Part shown: positions 26,878-36,487 of the stretch, in pieces
Position numbering within the stretch: position 1 is the first letter of the stretch
Layout of the letters: each line of letters opens with the position of its first letter
Assembly (NCBI GenBank): GCA_017416185.1
Contig: JAFQDF010000008.1
Coordinates: 121,426 to 185,425 of the forward strand
Length of the DNA stretch: 64,000 nucleotides
Reading direction: 5' to 3'
From: Clostridia bacterium
GTDB taxonomy: Bacteria > Bacillota > Clostridia > Oscillospirales > CAG-272
Translations under genes and position numbers: made by a program
The notes under the pieces: model-generated
The model's input: only the letters and a program-made list of their open reading frames with translations
Database searches by the model: none
What the model was told of the DNA's origin: nothing

Positions 26878-27522
26878 ATGTCTATAATTAACGAAATTTC
26901 CGAAAAGCTTCAGGCAGGCGGCAGAGAAGCAGCTGTAGCAATGAAGACTCTTGTTCCCCAGGCTCTTGAGGAGGGCTTCAGCGCGAAGGAGATCCTTGAA
27001 GACGGACTTCTTGCTGGTATGAGCGTTATCGGTGAAAGATTTAAGAATAATGAGATTTACGTACCCGAGGTACTGGTTGCCGCAAGAGCAATGAAGATAG
27101 GTGCTAACCTTCTTAAGCCCCATCTCGTTTCTGATGACGTACAGGCTAAGGGCAAGGTCGTTATCGGAACTGTTGCAGGCGATATGCACGATATCGGTAA
27201 GAATCTTGTTGCTATGATGCTTGAAGGTAAGGGTCTTGAGGTTATTGACCTTGGTGTTGACGTATCCGTTGAGGATTTTGTTAACACTGCTAAAGAAGAA
27301 GGCTGCAAGATCATCTGCCTTTCCGCGCTGCTTACCACAACGATGCCTGTTATGAAGGACATTGTTAAGGCTTGCGAGGATGCAGGTATCCGCGATAAGG
27401 TTAAGATTATGATCGGCGGTGCTCCCGTTACCCAGTCATATTGTGACGAGATCGGAGCTGACTGCTTCACACCTGATGCTGCGACTGCAGCTGACGCAGC
27501 ACTTGCGTTCTGCCAGGAGTAA
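26878..27522 (+). CDS. Corrinoid (B12-binding) protein of the MtbC/MttC type
   Basis: These proteins carry a methyl group on cobalamin between a substrate methyltransferase and an acceptor enzyme. GGAGG at 26865-26869 sets the start at 26878 (MSIINEIS). The N-terminal helical cap (residues 1-85) precedes the Rossmann-type cobalamin domain with GDMHDIGKN (the lower-ligand His of DxHxxG), the Ser in CLSALLTTTM, and IGGAPVT. At 214 residues it has the normal length. No methyltransferase or activase is nearby; the only close neighbour is a dipeptidase gene 4 bases downstream. Its substrate cannot be read from sequence. Confidence 0.92.
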   Translation: MSIINEISEKLQAGGREAAVAMKTLVPQALEEGFSAKEILEDGLLAGMSVIGERFKNNEIYVPEVLVAARAMKIGANLLKPHLVSDDVQAKGKVVIGTVAGDMHDIGKNLVAMMLEGKGLEVIDLGVDVSVEDFVNTAKEEGCKIICLSALLTTTMPVMKDIVKACEDAGIRDKVKIMIGGAPVTQSYCDEIGADCFTPDAATAADAALAFCQE

Positions 27523-27525
27523 AAA

Positions 27526-28968
27526 ATGGATTACATACTTGAAAACTTAGAACCCAAGGCTGTTTTCAAGTACTTTGAAGAAATATCCCGAATCCCTCGC
27601 GGATCCGGAAATGAGACAGCGGTAGTAGATTATATTGCCGCTGTTGCTTCTTCTTATGGGCTTGAATACAGACGCGACGCAGCTGATAATATATTGGTCA
27701 GACGAAAAGCTGATAAGGGCAGGGAAGCCGCACCTTGTGTAATACTGCAAGGTCATACCGATATGGTATGTCAGTGTAATGCTGATACAGAGCATAATTT
27801 TGAGACTGATCCCTTAGATCTTTATATCGACAACGGATTTATCAGGGCGAGAGGAACGACCCTCGGCGGAGATGATGGTATAGCTTGCGCGTATATGCTT
27901 GCATTACTGACCTCGGAGGGACTTGAGCTTCCGGAGATTGAATGTCTTTTCACCTCAGGCGAAGAGGTAGGAATGACCGGTGCCATCGCTTTTGATTATT
28001 CTGACGTCAAATCACGTTTTATGATAAATATTGACTCCGAGGACGAGGGAATATGCGTTGTAAGCTGTGCGGGTGGTGTAAGGGCTGAGCTGAGCTTCAC
28101 CTCAGATGCCATTGAAGAGAAAAATAAGCTTATGCGTATAGAGATAAAAGGTCTTTGCGGAGGTCATTCGGGTGTTGATATAAACATCGGTCACGAGAAT
28201 GCGATACTTCTTATGGCGCAGCTTCTCGACAGAATGTACGCATACGAACCCTTTAATTTGGTTTCCTTTAACGGAGGAACGAAGGATAACGCTATTCCAC
28301 GTGAATCTGTAGCGGTCATTGCTTCTCCCGATCCTGAAATATACAAGGAAATTATTTCCGAATTTATTAAGGAGATAAAGAAGATCCTTTCAAAGGACGA
28401 AAAAGCTTTTAAGGTCCATACCTCAAAAAACAGACATATCGGAAATATGTTTACCTTTGCCGATACTTCACGTGTTATCTCGGCTGTTTTAACGGCTCCC
28501 AACGGCGTTATAAGAATGTCACAGCATATTGATGGCTTGGTGGAAACATCGTCAAATACAGGCGTTATTTCTGCTGAGAACGGAAGCTTTAAGTCTGTAC
28601 ATCTTATCCGTTCCTCAAGTGAATATTCGATCGATTCAGCGGTATCAAGGCTCACAAGGATCGCAAAGCTCTGTTCCTGTGATATCGTTACCAAAGACAG
28701 ATATCCGGGATGGGAATACAAAGCAGACTCCAAGCTCAGAGATATGTACGTCGAGCATTTTAAACTACTGTACGGATACGCTCCAAAGACAGAAGCTATA
28801 CACGCAGGTCTCGAATGCGGACTTATATCTTCCAAGCTTCCCGGTATTGATATAATTTCTATCGGTCCCGATCTTCACGATATTCATTCTCCTGATGAAA
28901 GAATGGACATCGCTTCGGTTGAAAGAACTTGGAAGCTTATATGTAGAATATTAAAAACCATTGCTTAA
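27526..28968 (+). CDS. pepD: Aminoacyl-histidine dipeptidase (M20 family)
   Basis: This cytoplasmic zinc enzyme hydrolyses Xaa-His dipeptides and carnosine-like substrates. M20 metal-site motifs are visible: ILQGHTDMV (His and Asp), TTLGGDDGIA, the catalytic FTSGEEVGMTGA, and the C-terminal HAGLECGLI and DLHDIHSPDE. Length (480) fits PepD/PepV-type enzymes with a lid domain around residues 185-310. It starts 4 bases after the corrinoid protein gene, so the two are probably cotranscribed, although no functional link is known to me. Its stop codon lies inside a perfect 28-base palindrome shared with the convergent gene. Confidence 0.94.
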   Translation: MDYILENLEPKAVFKYFEEISRIPRGSGNETAVVDYIAAVASSYGLEYRRDAADNILVRRKADKGREAAPCVILQGHTDMVCQCNADTEHNFETDPLDLYIDNGFIRARGTTLGGDDGIACAYMLALLTSEGLELPEIECLFTSGEEVGMTGAIAFDYSDVKSRFMINIDSEDEGICVVSCAGGVRAELSFTSDAIEEKNKLMRIEIKGLCGGHSGVDINIGHENAILLMAQLLDRMYAYEPFNLVSFNGGTKDNAIPRESVAVIASPDPEIYKEIISEFIKEIKKILSKDEKAFKVHTSKNRHIGNMFTFADTSRVISAVLTAPNGVIRMSQHIDGLVETSSNTGVISAENGSFKSVHLIRSSSEYSIDSAVSRLTRIAKLCSCDIVTKDRYPGWEYKADSKLRDMYVEHFKLLYGYAPKTEAIHAGLECGLISSKLPGIDIISIGPDLHDIHSPDERMDIASVERTWKLICRILKTIA

Positions 28969-28980
28969 GCAATGGTTTTT
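28953..28980. terminator. 28-base perfect palindrome serving as terminator for two convergent genes
   Basis: The sequence is an uninterrupted palindrome with arms AAAAACCATTGCTT and AAGCAATGGTTTTT. Its TTAA centre supplies the stop codons of both pepD (28966-28968) and the minus-strand ybaK-like gene (28965-28967). Both directions end in a T-run. Confidence 0.85.
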
Positions 28981-29435
28981 GATACGTCTATCCACTTTTT
29001 AAAGTTTGAATATCTTTCAAGCTCTTCTATCGTTAACTCGATAGCACTGTTGGCACTTCCTGCCGCAGGGAACACAGTCTCAAATCTTTTGAGCGATTCA
29101 TCGAGGTATACGTCTATGCCTTCGTTTATACCAAAAGGGCATACACCTCCAACACCGTGACCGATAATCGCTTCTACCTCGTCAAAGGACAGCATTTTCG
29201 CCTTTGTATGAAACTCTGCTTTATATTTCGGATTATCAATTTTAACGTCGCCCGCAAGGAGTATAAGTATAGGCTGTTCCTCTACCGTAAACGACATAGT
29301 TTTTGCGATTCTTTCCGGAGCCGTTCCTACGGCTTTAGCCGCGAGCTCCACGGTAGCGCTTGATACTTCAAACTCAAGTATCCTACCATCCATACCGTAT
29401 TTTTTGAAATATTCTTTTACTCTTTCTATTGACAT
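28965..29435 (-). CDS. YbaK/ProX-family aminoacyl-tRNA deacylase
   Basis: Members of this family clear mischarged tRNA in trans (for example Cys-tRNA-Pro or Ala-tRNA-Pro). The 156-residue protein has the family Lys in AKTMSFTVEE and a GGVCPFGINEG loop typical of the YbaK fold; the substrate pocket is near residues 45-125. AGGAGA stands 5 bases before ATG at 29435. It is transcribed toward pepD, overlaps its stop, and shares the palindromic terminator. Which misacylated tRNA is edited cannot be told from sequence. Confidence 0.88.
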   Translation of the reverse strand: MSIERVKEYFKKYGMDGRILEFEVSSATVELAAKAVGTAPERIAKTMSFTVEEQPILILLAGDVKIDNPKYKAEFHTKAKMLSFDEVEAIIGHGVGGVCPFGINEGIDVYLDESLKRFETVFPAAGSANSAIELTIEELERYSNFKKWIDVSKTIA

Positions 29436-29449
29436 TAAATTCTCCTATT

Positions 29450-29478
29450 AAATAAGCGGGCTTTGCGCCCGCTTATTT
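29450..29478 (-). terminator. Terminator downstream of the Na/Pi cotransporter gene
   Basis: AAATAAGCGGGC (29450-29461) pairs with GCCCGCTTATTT (29467-29478) around a 5-base loop. It lies 9 bases after the cotransporter gene on the minus strand and immediately before the ribosome site of the ybaK-like gene. Confidence 0.8.
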
Positions 29479-29486
29479 CAGTTAAT

Positions 29487-31247
29487 TCAGCTTAACTTAT
29501 ACTGCATCGCGTATTCTTTGAATTTCTCTTTGAACTTTTCATTGTCTATTGACTTAAGTGCGTGCAGGTATTCGTGTGTATCGTAGCTATCCTGAACGAC
29601 CTCGATCATTGTTACTGCTATATTGGAGCAATGGTCGGAAACACGTTCAAAGTTGGTAAGCATATCGTTGAGAACAAAACCGTGCTCGATAGTACATTCA
29701 CCGACCTTAAGTCTGGAGATGTGTCTCGACTTGATAGTGCTGATAATAAAGTCGATAACCTGTTCGAGAGGTTCGACGTTGTTCGCTGCGTTAAGATCAC
29801 CGGTCGTATATGCGTTAACCGTCATTGTTACAATATCAATGAGAGCTTTGCGGGCGATAGAGAGGTCTGCGTTTGCGTCGGCAGTGAAGGAAATATTCTT
29901 TTCATGCATTTCCTGAGCAACCTTGATAAGGTTAACAGCGTGGTCACCCAGTCGCTCGAAATCACCGATCGAATGAAGCATCTTTGATACTTCAGCACTG
30001 TCTTTATCCGAGAGCTCGCTCTTGGAAAGCTTAACAAGGAACGTACCGAGCTTGTCCTCATACATATCGATATCGTCTTCTATCTTTATGATATCCTTGG
30101 CTCTGCGTTCATCATAGTTGCCGCACAGGTTTATTGCAGCGATGATACAGGTCTCAGCCTTGCTTGCCATCTCGATACAACGGTGTGTGCATTCCTGAAT
30201 AGCAAATGCGGGTGTGTTGAGAAGTCTTTCGTCGATAAAGGTGTACTGCTCTTCAATACCCTTCTTATCCTTGATGATGATATTTGCAAGCTTAACAAGA
30301 AGCTTATTAAAGGGCAGAAGCAGAAGTGTCGTGAATACGTTGAATATCGAATGACAAATTGCGATACCAAAAGTATTGATATTGGTGGTAAGAAATTCGC
30401 TGAGAATAAAATATGCGGGAATATAAAGCAAGAGTACTATGACGGTACCTATAAGGTTAAACATTATGTGAATGCAAGCAACGCGTTTTGCGTTTTTGTT
30501 TACACCTATACTTGAAATAAGTGAGGTAACACAAGTACCGATATTCTGACCCATAATGATCGGTATAGCCATACCGTAGGATATCTGTCCCGTGGTATGA
30601 GCAAGGTTCTGTAGAATCGCTACAGAAGCAGCTGAACTCTGTATAACACCGGTAAAAATTGCACCGACGAGAACACCGATAATAGGATTGTTAAATATAC
30701 TTATTACCTTGGCAAAGGTCTCTGTAGGAAGGTTAGCTATAGGTGCCATTGCATCGCCCATAAGCTCCATACCGAACATAAGCACGCCAAAGCCGAGAAG
30801 TATATTTCCGATATCTCTTTTCTTGTTGCTTTTTGACATCATTGTTAAAACTATGCCGATAAAAGCAAGCAAGGGAGAAAATGACGAGGGCTTAAGAAGA
30901 GCTATAGGTCCATCCGATTCTATACCCGTGAGGGACGTAATCCACGCTGTGAGTGTGGTACCTATATTTGAACCCATTATAACACCGACAGTGCTTTTCA
31001 GGGACATAATACCGGAGTTAACCAGACCGACGAGCATTACAGTCAAAGCGGATGATGACTGGATAGCGATGGTAATACCGGCACCGAGTACAAGGCTTTT
31101 TGCCGTATTGTTGGTTGCCTTGTTGAGGGTAGACTGCAATTTACCGCCGGAGAGCTTTTCAAGACCGGAGGACATTACGTTCATACCAAAAAGGAAGAAT
31201 GCCAGACCGCCAAGCAACATAAATACTTGAATTAAAATACTTGTCAT
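29487..31247 (-). CDS. Na/Pi cotransporter family protein with PhoU-like C-terminal domain
   Basis: This inner-membrane protein is expected to import phosphate with sodium. The start at 31247 (MTSILIQVFMLLGGLA) follows an AGAGG site. Two inverted Na_Pi_cotrans repeats are marked by GAGITIAIQSSSALTVMLVG and IFTGVIQSSAASVAIL, the QSSSA signatures that line the pathway. About eight to ten hydrophobic segments fill residues 1-340. From about residue 350 a PhoU-like helical domain follows (DIDMYEDKLGTFLVKLSKSE ... FERLGDHAVNLI), which may sense phosphate status. Length 586 fits this fused type. It stands alone with its own promoter and terminator. Confidence 0.93.
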   Translation of the reverse strand: MTSILIQVFMLLGGLAFFLFGMNVMSSGLEKLSGGKLQSTLNKATNNTAKSLVLGAGITIAIQSSSALTVMLVGLVNSGIMSLKSTVGVIMGSNIGTTLTAWITSLTGIESDGPIALLKPSSFSPLLAFIGIVLTMMSKSNKKRDIGNILLGFGVLMFGMELMGDAMAPIANLPTETFAKVISIFNNPIIGVLVGAIFTGVIQSSAASVAILQNLAHTTGQISYGMAIPIIMGQNIGTCVTSLISSIGVNKNAKRVACIHIMFNLIGTVIVLLLYIPAYFILSEFLTTNINTFGIAICHSIFNVFTTLLLLPFNKLLVKLANIIIKDKKGIEEQYTFIDERLLNTPAFAIQECTHRCIEMASKAETCIIAAINLCGNYDERRAKDIIKIEDDIDMYEDKLGTFLVKLSKSELSDKDSAEVSKMLHSIGDFERLGDHAVNLIKVAQEMHEKNISFTADANADLSIARKALIDIVTMTVNAYTTGDLNAANNVEPLEQVIDFIISTIKSRHISRLKVGECTIEHGFVLNDMLTNFERVSDHCSNIAVTMIEVVQDSYDTHEYLHALKSIDNEKFKEKFKEYAMQYKLS

Positions 31248-31292
31248 ATCACTTACCTCTTGAAGTATTATGTATAAATTTACACATAAAAT

Positions 31293-31321
31293 ATTATACA
31301 ATATATCTTATATTTTGGCAA
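31293..31321 (-). promoter_or_regulatory. Sigma-A promoter of the Na/Pi cotransporter gene
   Basis: On the minus strand TTGCCA (31316-31321) is followed after 17 bases by a perfect TATAAT (31293-31298). It directly follows the terminator of the glpK unit. Confidence 0.8.
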
Positions 31322-31324
31322 GAG

Positions 31325-31354
31325 AAAAAGCGGTTTTTTTGACAAAAACCGCTT
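31325..31354 (-). terminator. Terminator of the glpK/bioY-remnant unit
   Basis: On the minus strand AAGCGGTTTTT pairs with the matching arm AAAAACCGCTT, followed by TTTTCTCTT. It begins at the stop codon of the bioY remnant. Confidence 0.8.
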
Positions 31355-31529
31355 AAATTTTCTTTATAACAGGGTTTAGCTTAGGTGTGATAATTATAGT
31401 GAGTATTGCTTTGAGGATATCACCGGGCAAAAAGGGTAAAATGCATACGGTAAAAGCTTCATAAAAACCGCTGTTTGTCGATACGACAAAATAAATAATC
31501 CCGCAAAACACAATATTCTTAGTTTTCAT
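31353..31529 (-). pseudogene. bioY: C-terminal remnant of a BioY biotin-transporter subunit fused onto the glpK 3' end
   Basis: A 58-codon frame starts at an ATG inside the last codons of glpK (31529) and ends at 31353. Its translation contains ILPFLPGDILKAILTIIITP, which matches the last helix region of BioY (consensus LPFLPGDLLK), preceded by a hydrophobic segment. BioY proteins are about 190 residues with six helices, so some 130 residues are missing. The fragment probably survives because its terminator now serves glpK. It could in principle still be translated by coupling to glpK. Confidence 0.72.
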
Positions 31530-33012
31530 CCGTCAGTGTTCTTTTAACAGCTTTGTGCCATCCGCTGAGCTTTGCTTCTGCGATTTCAGCAGACATATTG
31601 GGTCTGAATCTTTTGGAAATCACCTTATTTTGCTTGATCGATTCGGTTGATTCAAAAAATCCTGTTGCCAGACCAGCAAGATAAGCAGCACCAAGGGCAG
31701 TTGATTCAATACAGGCAGGACGGTTTATAGACGAAGCTAAAATATCGCTTTGGAATTGCATAAGCAAGCTGTTTGCGCAGGCGCCGCCGTCTACATTCAG
31801 TTCAATAAGCTTTATATTTGCAGATTTTTCCATAGCCTTTATAACGTCATAGCTCTGATATGCAATAGCTTCAAGCGCCGCTCTGATAATATGATATTTA
31901 TTTGTACCGCGTGTAATACCTACCATAGTTCCCGTAGCGTATTGGTCCCAGTAAGGAGCCCCGAGACCTGTAAACGCAGGAACAAGATATACACCGCCGG
32001 TGTCTTCTACTTTAGAGGCGGCAAGCTCGCTGTCGGCTGCCGATGTGATGAAGCCGAGCTGATCACGAAGCCATTGAATTACGGCCCCGCCGACAAACAC
32101 AGATCCCTCAAGGGCATACGTTATACTGCCGTCAATACCCCAGGCTATTGTAGATATCAGGCCGTCGTTATTGATATGAGGTGTGTTTCCCGTATTAAGA
32201 AGCAAAAAGCAGCCTGTACCGTATGTATTCTTCGCCTCACCTTCATTAAAGCAGGTCTGTCCGAAGAGTGCAGCCTGCTGATCTCCCGCAATACCTGAAA
32301 TCGGTACAGTTGACCCTGTAACAAGAGGGGAGGTGTTACCGAACAAGCCGGATGAAGGCAAAACACTCGGCAGCATTGATTTTGGAATATCAAAAAGCTC
32401 GAGAAGCTCTTTGTCCCAGCATAACTCCCGAATATTATACAGCATAGTTCTTGATGCGTTAGAATAATCGGTAGCGTGTACCTGACCGTCGGTGAGCTTC
32501 CACAAAAGCCAGGTGTCTATAGTTCCGCATATAAGCTCGCCTTTGTTTGCTTTTTCTCTTGCACCCTCGACGTTGTCAAGGATCCATTTAAGCTTTGTAG
32601 CAGAGAAATATGCGTCGATAACAAGACCTGTTTTTGCTTTGATCATATCGGTATAGCCTTGAGACTTAAGAGTATCGCAGTATTCTGCACTTCGTCTGCA
32701 TTGCCACACGATAGCATTATATATCGGTATTCCGGTATTCTTATCCCACACAACGACGGTTTCCCGCTGATTTGTGATACCTATAGAATCTATATCATCA
32801 AAGCTTAATCCCGTCTTCTCGAGAGCTTCCTTTGCGACGGTTATCTGAGTGTTCCATATCTCGTTTGCGTCCTGTTCAACAAGGCCGGGGGCAGGGAATA
32901 TCTGCCTGAATTCCTTTTGGGACAAAGCAACTATGCTTCCGCTTCTGTCAAATATGATCGCTCTTGAGCTTGTGGTCCCCTGATCGAGGGACATAATATA
33001 TTTCTTATTCAT
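31519..33012 (-). CDS. glpK: Glycerol kinase
   Basis: This FGGY-family kinase makes sn-glycerol 3-phosphate from glycerol and ATP. The start is ATG at 33012 ([18 protein letters not shown]). The phosphate-binding DQGTTSSRA, the glycerol-site GITNQRET, and the C-terminal [19 protein letters not shown] are all glycerol-kinase-like, as is the length (497). It overlaps or abuts the stop of the lipid-kinase gene upstream, so the two form an operon. Pairing with a diacylglycerol-kinase-like gene suggests supply of glycerol phosphate to lipid synthesis as well as catabolism. No glpF is present here. Confidence 0.96.
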   Translation of the reverse strand: MNKKYIMSLDQGTTSSRAIIFDRSGSIVALSQKEFRQIFPAPGLVEQDANEIWNTQITVAKEALEKTGLSFDDIDSIGITNQRETVVVWDKNTGIPIYNAIVWQCRRSAEYCDTLKSQGYTDMIKAKTGLVIDAYFSATKLKWILDNVEGAREKANKGELICGTIDTWLLWKLTDGQVHATDYSNASRTMLYNIRELCWDKELLELFDIPKSMLPSVLPSSGLFGNTSPLVTGSTVPISGIAGDQQAALFGQTCFNEGEAKNTYGTGCFLLLNTGNTPHINNDGLISTIAWGIDGSITYALEGSVFVGGAVIQWLRDQLGFITSAADSELAASKVEDTGGVYLVPAFTGLGAPYWDQYATGTMVGITRGTNKYHIIRAALEAIAYQSYDVIKAMEKSANIKLIELNVDGGACANSLLMQFQSDILASSINRPACIESTALGAAYLAGLATGFFESTESIKQNKVISKRFRPNMSAEIAEAKLSGWHKAVKRTLTDEN

Positions 33013-33014
33013 AA

Positions 33015-33887
33015 TCAACCTATATATGTTATCGCGTCAGGTACAACTTCTATATCAACAGATTCTACATCCTCCAGCTCGCCGTCGATGCAAATTGATC
33101 TGATACCCGATACAGACACCTTTTTGCACTTTATGTATTTTAGAATTTCGGCAAATTTCGGCTTGATCTTCTTTGTCGCTTTGTCAATATATGTACCGCT
33201 TCTGTATTCACCTACAAGGGATAAGAATTTTGCTCTGGAGATGTTAGAAACTATCAACAGATCAAGCAAGCCGTCGTCAAGCTCGGCTAAAGGAAGGGCA
33301 TTAAAGCCGCCACCGCAGAAAGAACCGTTAGCAACAGGGCAGAGAAGAAATTCGCCGTTATATTCGGTAACCACGTCATTTTCGTCGGTCACCGTAAGGG
33401 TCATCGCATGTCCCATTTTATGCAGGAGAACATTACCGACACCCATAATATAAGCCGTACTGCCGCTGATAAGCTTTTTGTTCTTATAAAGCGCGGTCTT
33501 CTCAACAACGCTGCAATCAAAGCCTATATTTATCATATTCACAGCATATCTGTCGTTATACTTTATAAGGTCTATCCGGTTTTTCTTCTTTTCGTTTTTG
33601 AAATTCTTTACAAAATCATTACCCGAGCCTGTAGGAGCAACGCTGAAATATGCACGGTCGGAGGCATTGGCAGACATAATACCGTTTACCACTTCGTTTA
33701 TAGTTCCGTCTCCGCCGCATACGATAAAGTGAAGCTCACCGTCATACTCACCGCAAAAATTCTTAACGGCGTTTTCTGCATCACGAACACCCGTTGTAGT
33801 ATAGCGTATGATCTCTTCCTTAGAGAGCTTAACGTCCTCTGCGTGTCCGTGTCCTGCTTTGGGGTTAATTATCTGAATAATTTTCAT
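33015..33887 (-). CDS. Diacylglycerol kinase-family lipid kinase (YegS/DgkB type)
   Basis: These cytoplasmic enzymes phosphorylate diacylglycerol or related lipids. The start at 33887 ([14 protein letters not shown]) follows TAAGGAG; the longer frame upstream lacks a ribosome site. The nucleotide-binding [17 protein letters not shown] and PTGSGNDF motifs are intact, and the C-terminal beta domain ends near [19 protein letters not shown]. Length (291) is standard. It is followed within three bases by glpK. A perfect -10 box lies at 33919. Confidence 0.93.
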   Translation of the reverse strand: MKIIQIINPKAGHGHAEDVKLSKEEIIRYTTTGVRDAENAVKNFCGEYDGELHFIVCGGDGTINEVVNGIMSANASDRAYFSVAPTGSGNDFVKNFKNEKKKNRIDLIKYNDRYAVNMINIGFDCSVVEKTALYKNKKLISGSTAYIMGVGNVLLHKMGHAMTLTVTDENDVVTEYNGEFLLCPVANGSFCGGGFNALPLAELDDGLLDLLIVSNISRAKFLSLVGEYRSGTYIDKATKKIKPKFAEILKYIKCKKVSVSGIRSICIDGELEDVESVDIEVVPDAITYIG

Positions 33888-33918
33888 TAATTTGGACTCC
33901 TTACATATACTATTAGAC

Positions 33919-33947
33919 ATTATACAATAAATTTCTTGTATTTTCAA
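33919..33947 (-). promoter_or_regulatory. Sigma-A promoter of the lipid kinase-glpK operon
   Basis: Minus-strand TTGAAA (33942-33947), a 17-base spacer and TATAAT (33919-33924). It is divergent from the guaB promoter 24 bases away. Confidence 0.8.
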
Positions 33948-33970
33948 CAATAAAAATTAATAAATTTGTG

Positions 33971-35502
<1,532 letters not shown>

Positions 35503-35512
35503 TCAATATACA

Positions 35513-35549
35513 AAAAAAATCACCTGCAGCTAATGCAGGTGATTTTTTT
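35513..35549. terminator. Strong bidirectional terminator between guaB and the DUF1540 gene
   Basis: A 16-base perfect stem (ATCACCTGCA with flanking A-run against TGCAGGTGAT with flanking T-run) surrounds a 5-base loop. The runs of seven A and seven T make it function in both directions for the convergent genes. Confidence 0.88.
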
Positions 35550-35552
35550 GAA

Positions 35553-35729
35553 TTACTTCTTCATAAAGGACTGACAGTCTGTACATTCGGGCATTGTAGG
35601 ATTAGCCTCGTGGGTGCCTACTTTGATAGAATTGAGAGAACAGTAGTTTGCGTCACCGCAATGGTACTTACACTCGGTAACTGTACACTCGATAGAGTTG
35701 TTTGCCTTGTTATTATTGCAACATGCCAT
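35553..35729 (-). CDS. DUF1540 cysteine-rich small protein
   Basis: The 58-residue protein starts at 35729 (MACCNNNK) after GGGAGG. It has the DUF1540 cysteine pattern IECTVTECKYHCGDANYCS with a later ECTDC, about nine cysteines in all, which is likely to bind a metal. The family is widespread in Clostridia and of unknown role. The ribosome site lies in the 3' arm of the upstream divIVA terminator hairpin, so its translation may depend on that structure. It may be expressed by read-through. Confidence 0.82.
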   Translation of the reverse strand: MACCNNNKANNSIECTVTECKYHCGDANYCSLNSIKVGTHEANPTMPECTDCQSFMKK

Positions 35730-35732
35730 ACT

Positions 35733-35787
35733 AAAAAACCTCCCTTCATGTGCTTGATAATAGTTTTGCACATAGGGGAGGTTTTTA
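35733..35787 (-). terminator. Terminator of the divIVA operon whose 3' arm carries the next gene's ribosome site
   Basis: On the minus strand AAAAACCTCCC pairs with GGGAGGTTTTT, extended inward by ATGTGC/GCACAT around a 14-base loop, and ends in a T-run. The GGGAGG of the 3' arm is also the Shine-Dalgarno of the DUF1540 gene. It could act as an attenuator rather than a simple stop. Confidence 0.7.
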
Positions 35788-35790
35788 TTC

Positions 35791-36477
35791 TCATTTCATT
35801 AACTGTCTTCTGAAATTATCTCTGATTTCTCCGATGATAGACTTACTTCTGGCTGAAAGTTCGTTTTTTACCTGGTTAGGAGAACGCTTTGCTGCCTGTT
35901 TTCTTATTTCTATCGCTTCAGCGATGATCTTATCCGCTTCTTCCTTTGCAAAGGCAAAGATCTCATCTATATTATCGCATATAGCATCATATTTGATAGC
36001 TTTATCGATAACAGAGTCATCATAGTATGCAGTCGATACAGACGCCTCAACACGGATGGGCTCAGGCTCAGGTTCGGGTACAGGTTCATCAACGGATTCA
36101 GAATCGGCTGTCAACGCTTTACTGTTAAAATCATCTATGATAGAATTAGCAAGCTCAAGCTTTTCGTTAGCACTGTCAACAGCGGTTTTAAGACCGTCAA
36201 TGATTGTATCTTTTTCAGCAATCTCCGATTCAAGTACACCGATCTTATCCTTCAGTGTGGAGTTTTCAATTTCAAGATTAACGATCTGAAGCTTTTTTTC
36301 CTCTGACTCAGAGAGCTGCTTGTTCAGATCCTCGATGCTCTTTTCCTGTTCACGGATTGTTTTATTGTATTCTTCCTCGAGCTTATTGAACCTGATATTT
36401 TCGCGGGAAATGAATTCGTTTACATCATTTTTATCGTAACCGCGGCCGCGGCTGCGAAACTCAATAGGCTTATCCAT
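35791..36477 (-). CDS. DivIVA-domain coiled-coil protein
   Basis: DivIVA proteins bind curved membrane at poles and septa and place division or wall-synthesis partners. The start at 36477 (MDKPIEFRSRGRGYDKNDV) lies 10 bases after the upstream gene. Residues 1-30 resemble the DivIVA membrane-binding motif, with the FRSRGRGYDKNDVNEF form of the consensus. Residues 30-125 form a long coiled coil. A Pro/Glu hinge (DEPVPEPEPEPI) leads to a second helical stretch. At 228 residues it is longer than Bacillus DivIVA (164) and could equally be a GpsB or SepIVA-like relative. Confidence 0.8.
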   Translation of the reverse strand: MDKPIEFRSRGRGYDKNDVNEFISRENIRFNKLEEEYNKTIREQEKSIEDLNKQLSESEEKKLQIVNLEIENSTLKDKIGVLESEIAEKDTIIDGLKTAVDSANEKLELANSIIDDFNSKALTADSESVDEPVPEPEPEPIRVEASVSTAYYDDSVIDKAIKYDAICDNIDEIFAFAKEEADKIIAEAIEIRKQAAKRSPNQVKNELSARSKSIIGEIRDNFRRQLMK

Positions 36478-36487
36478 AATCTTATCC

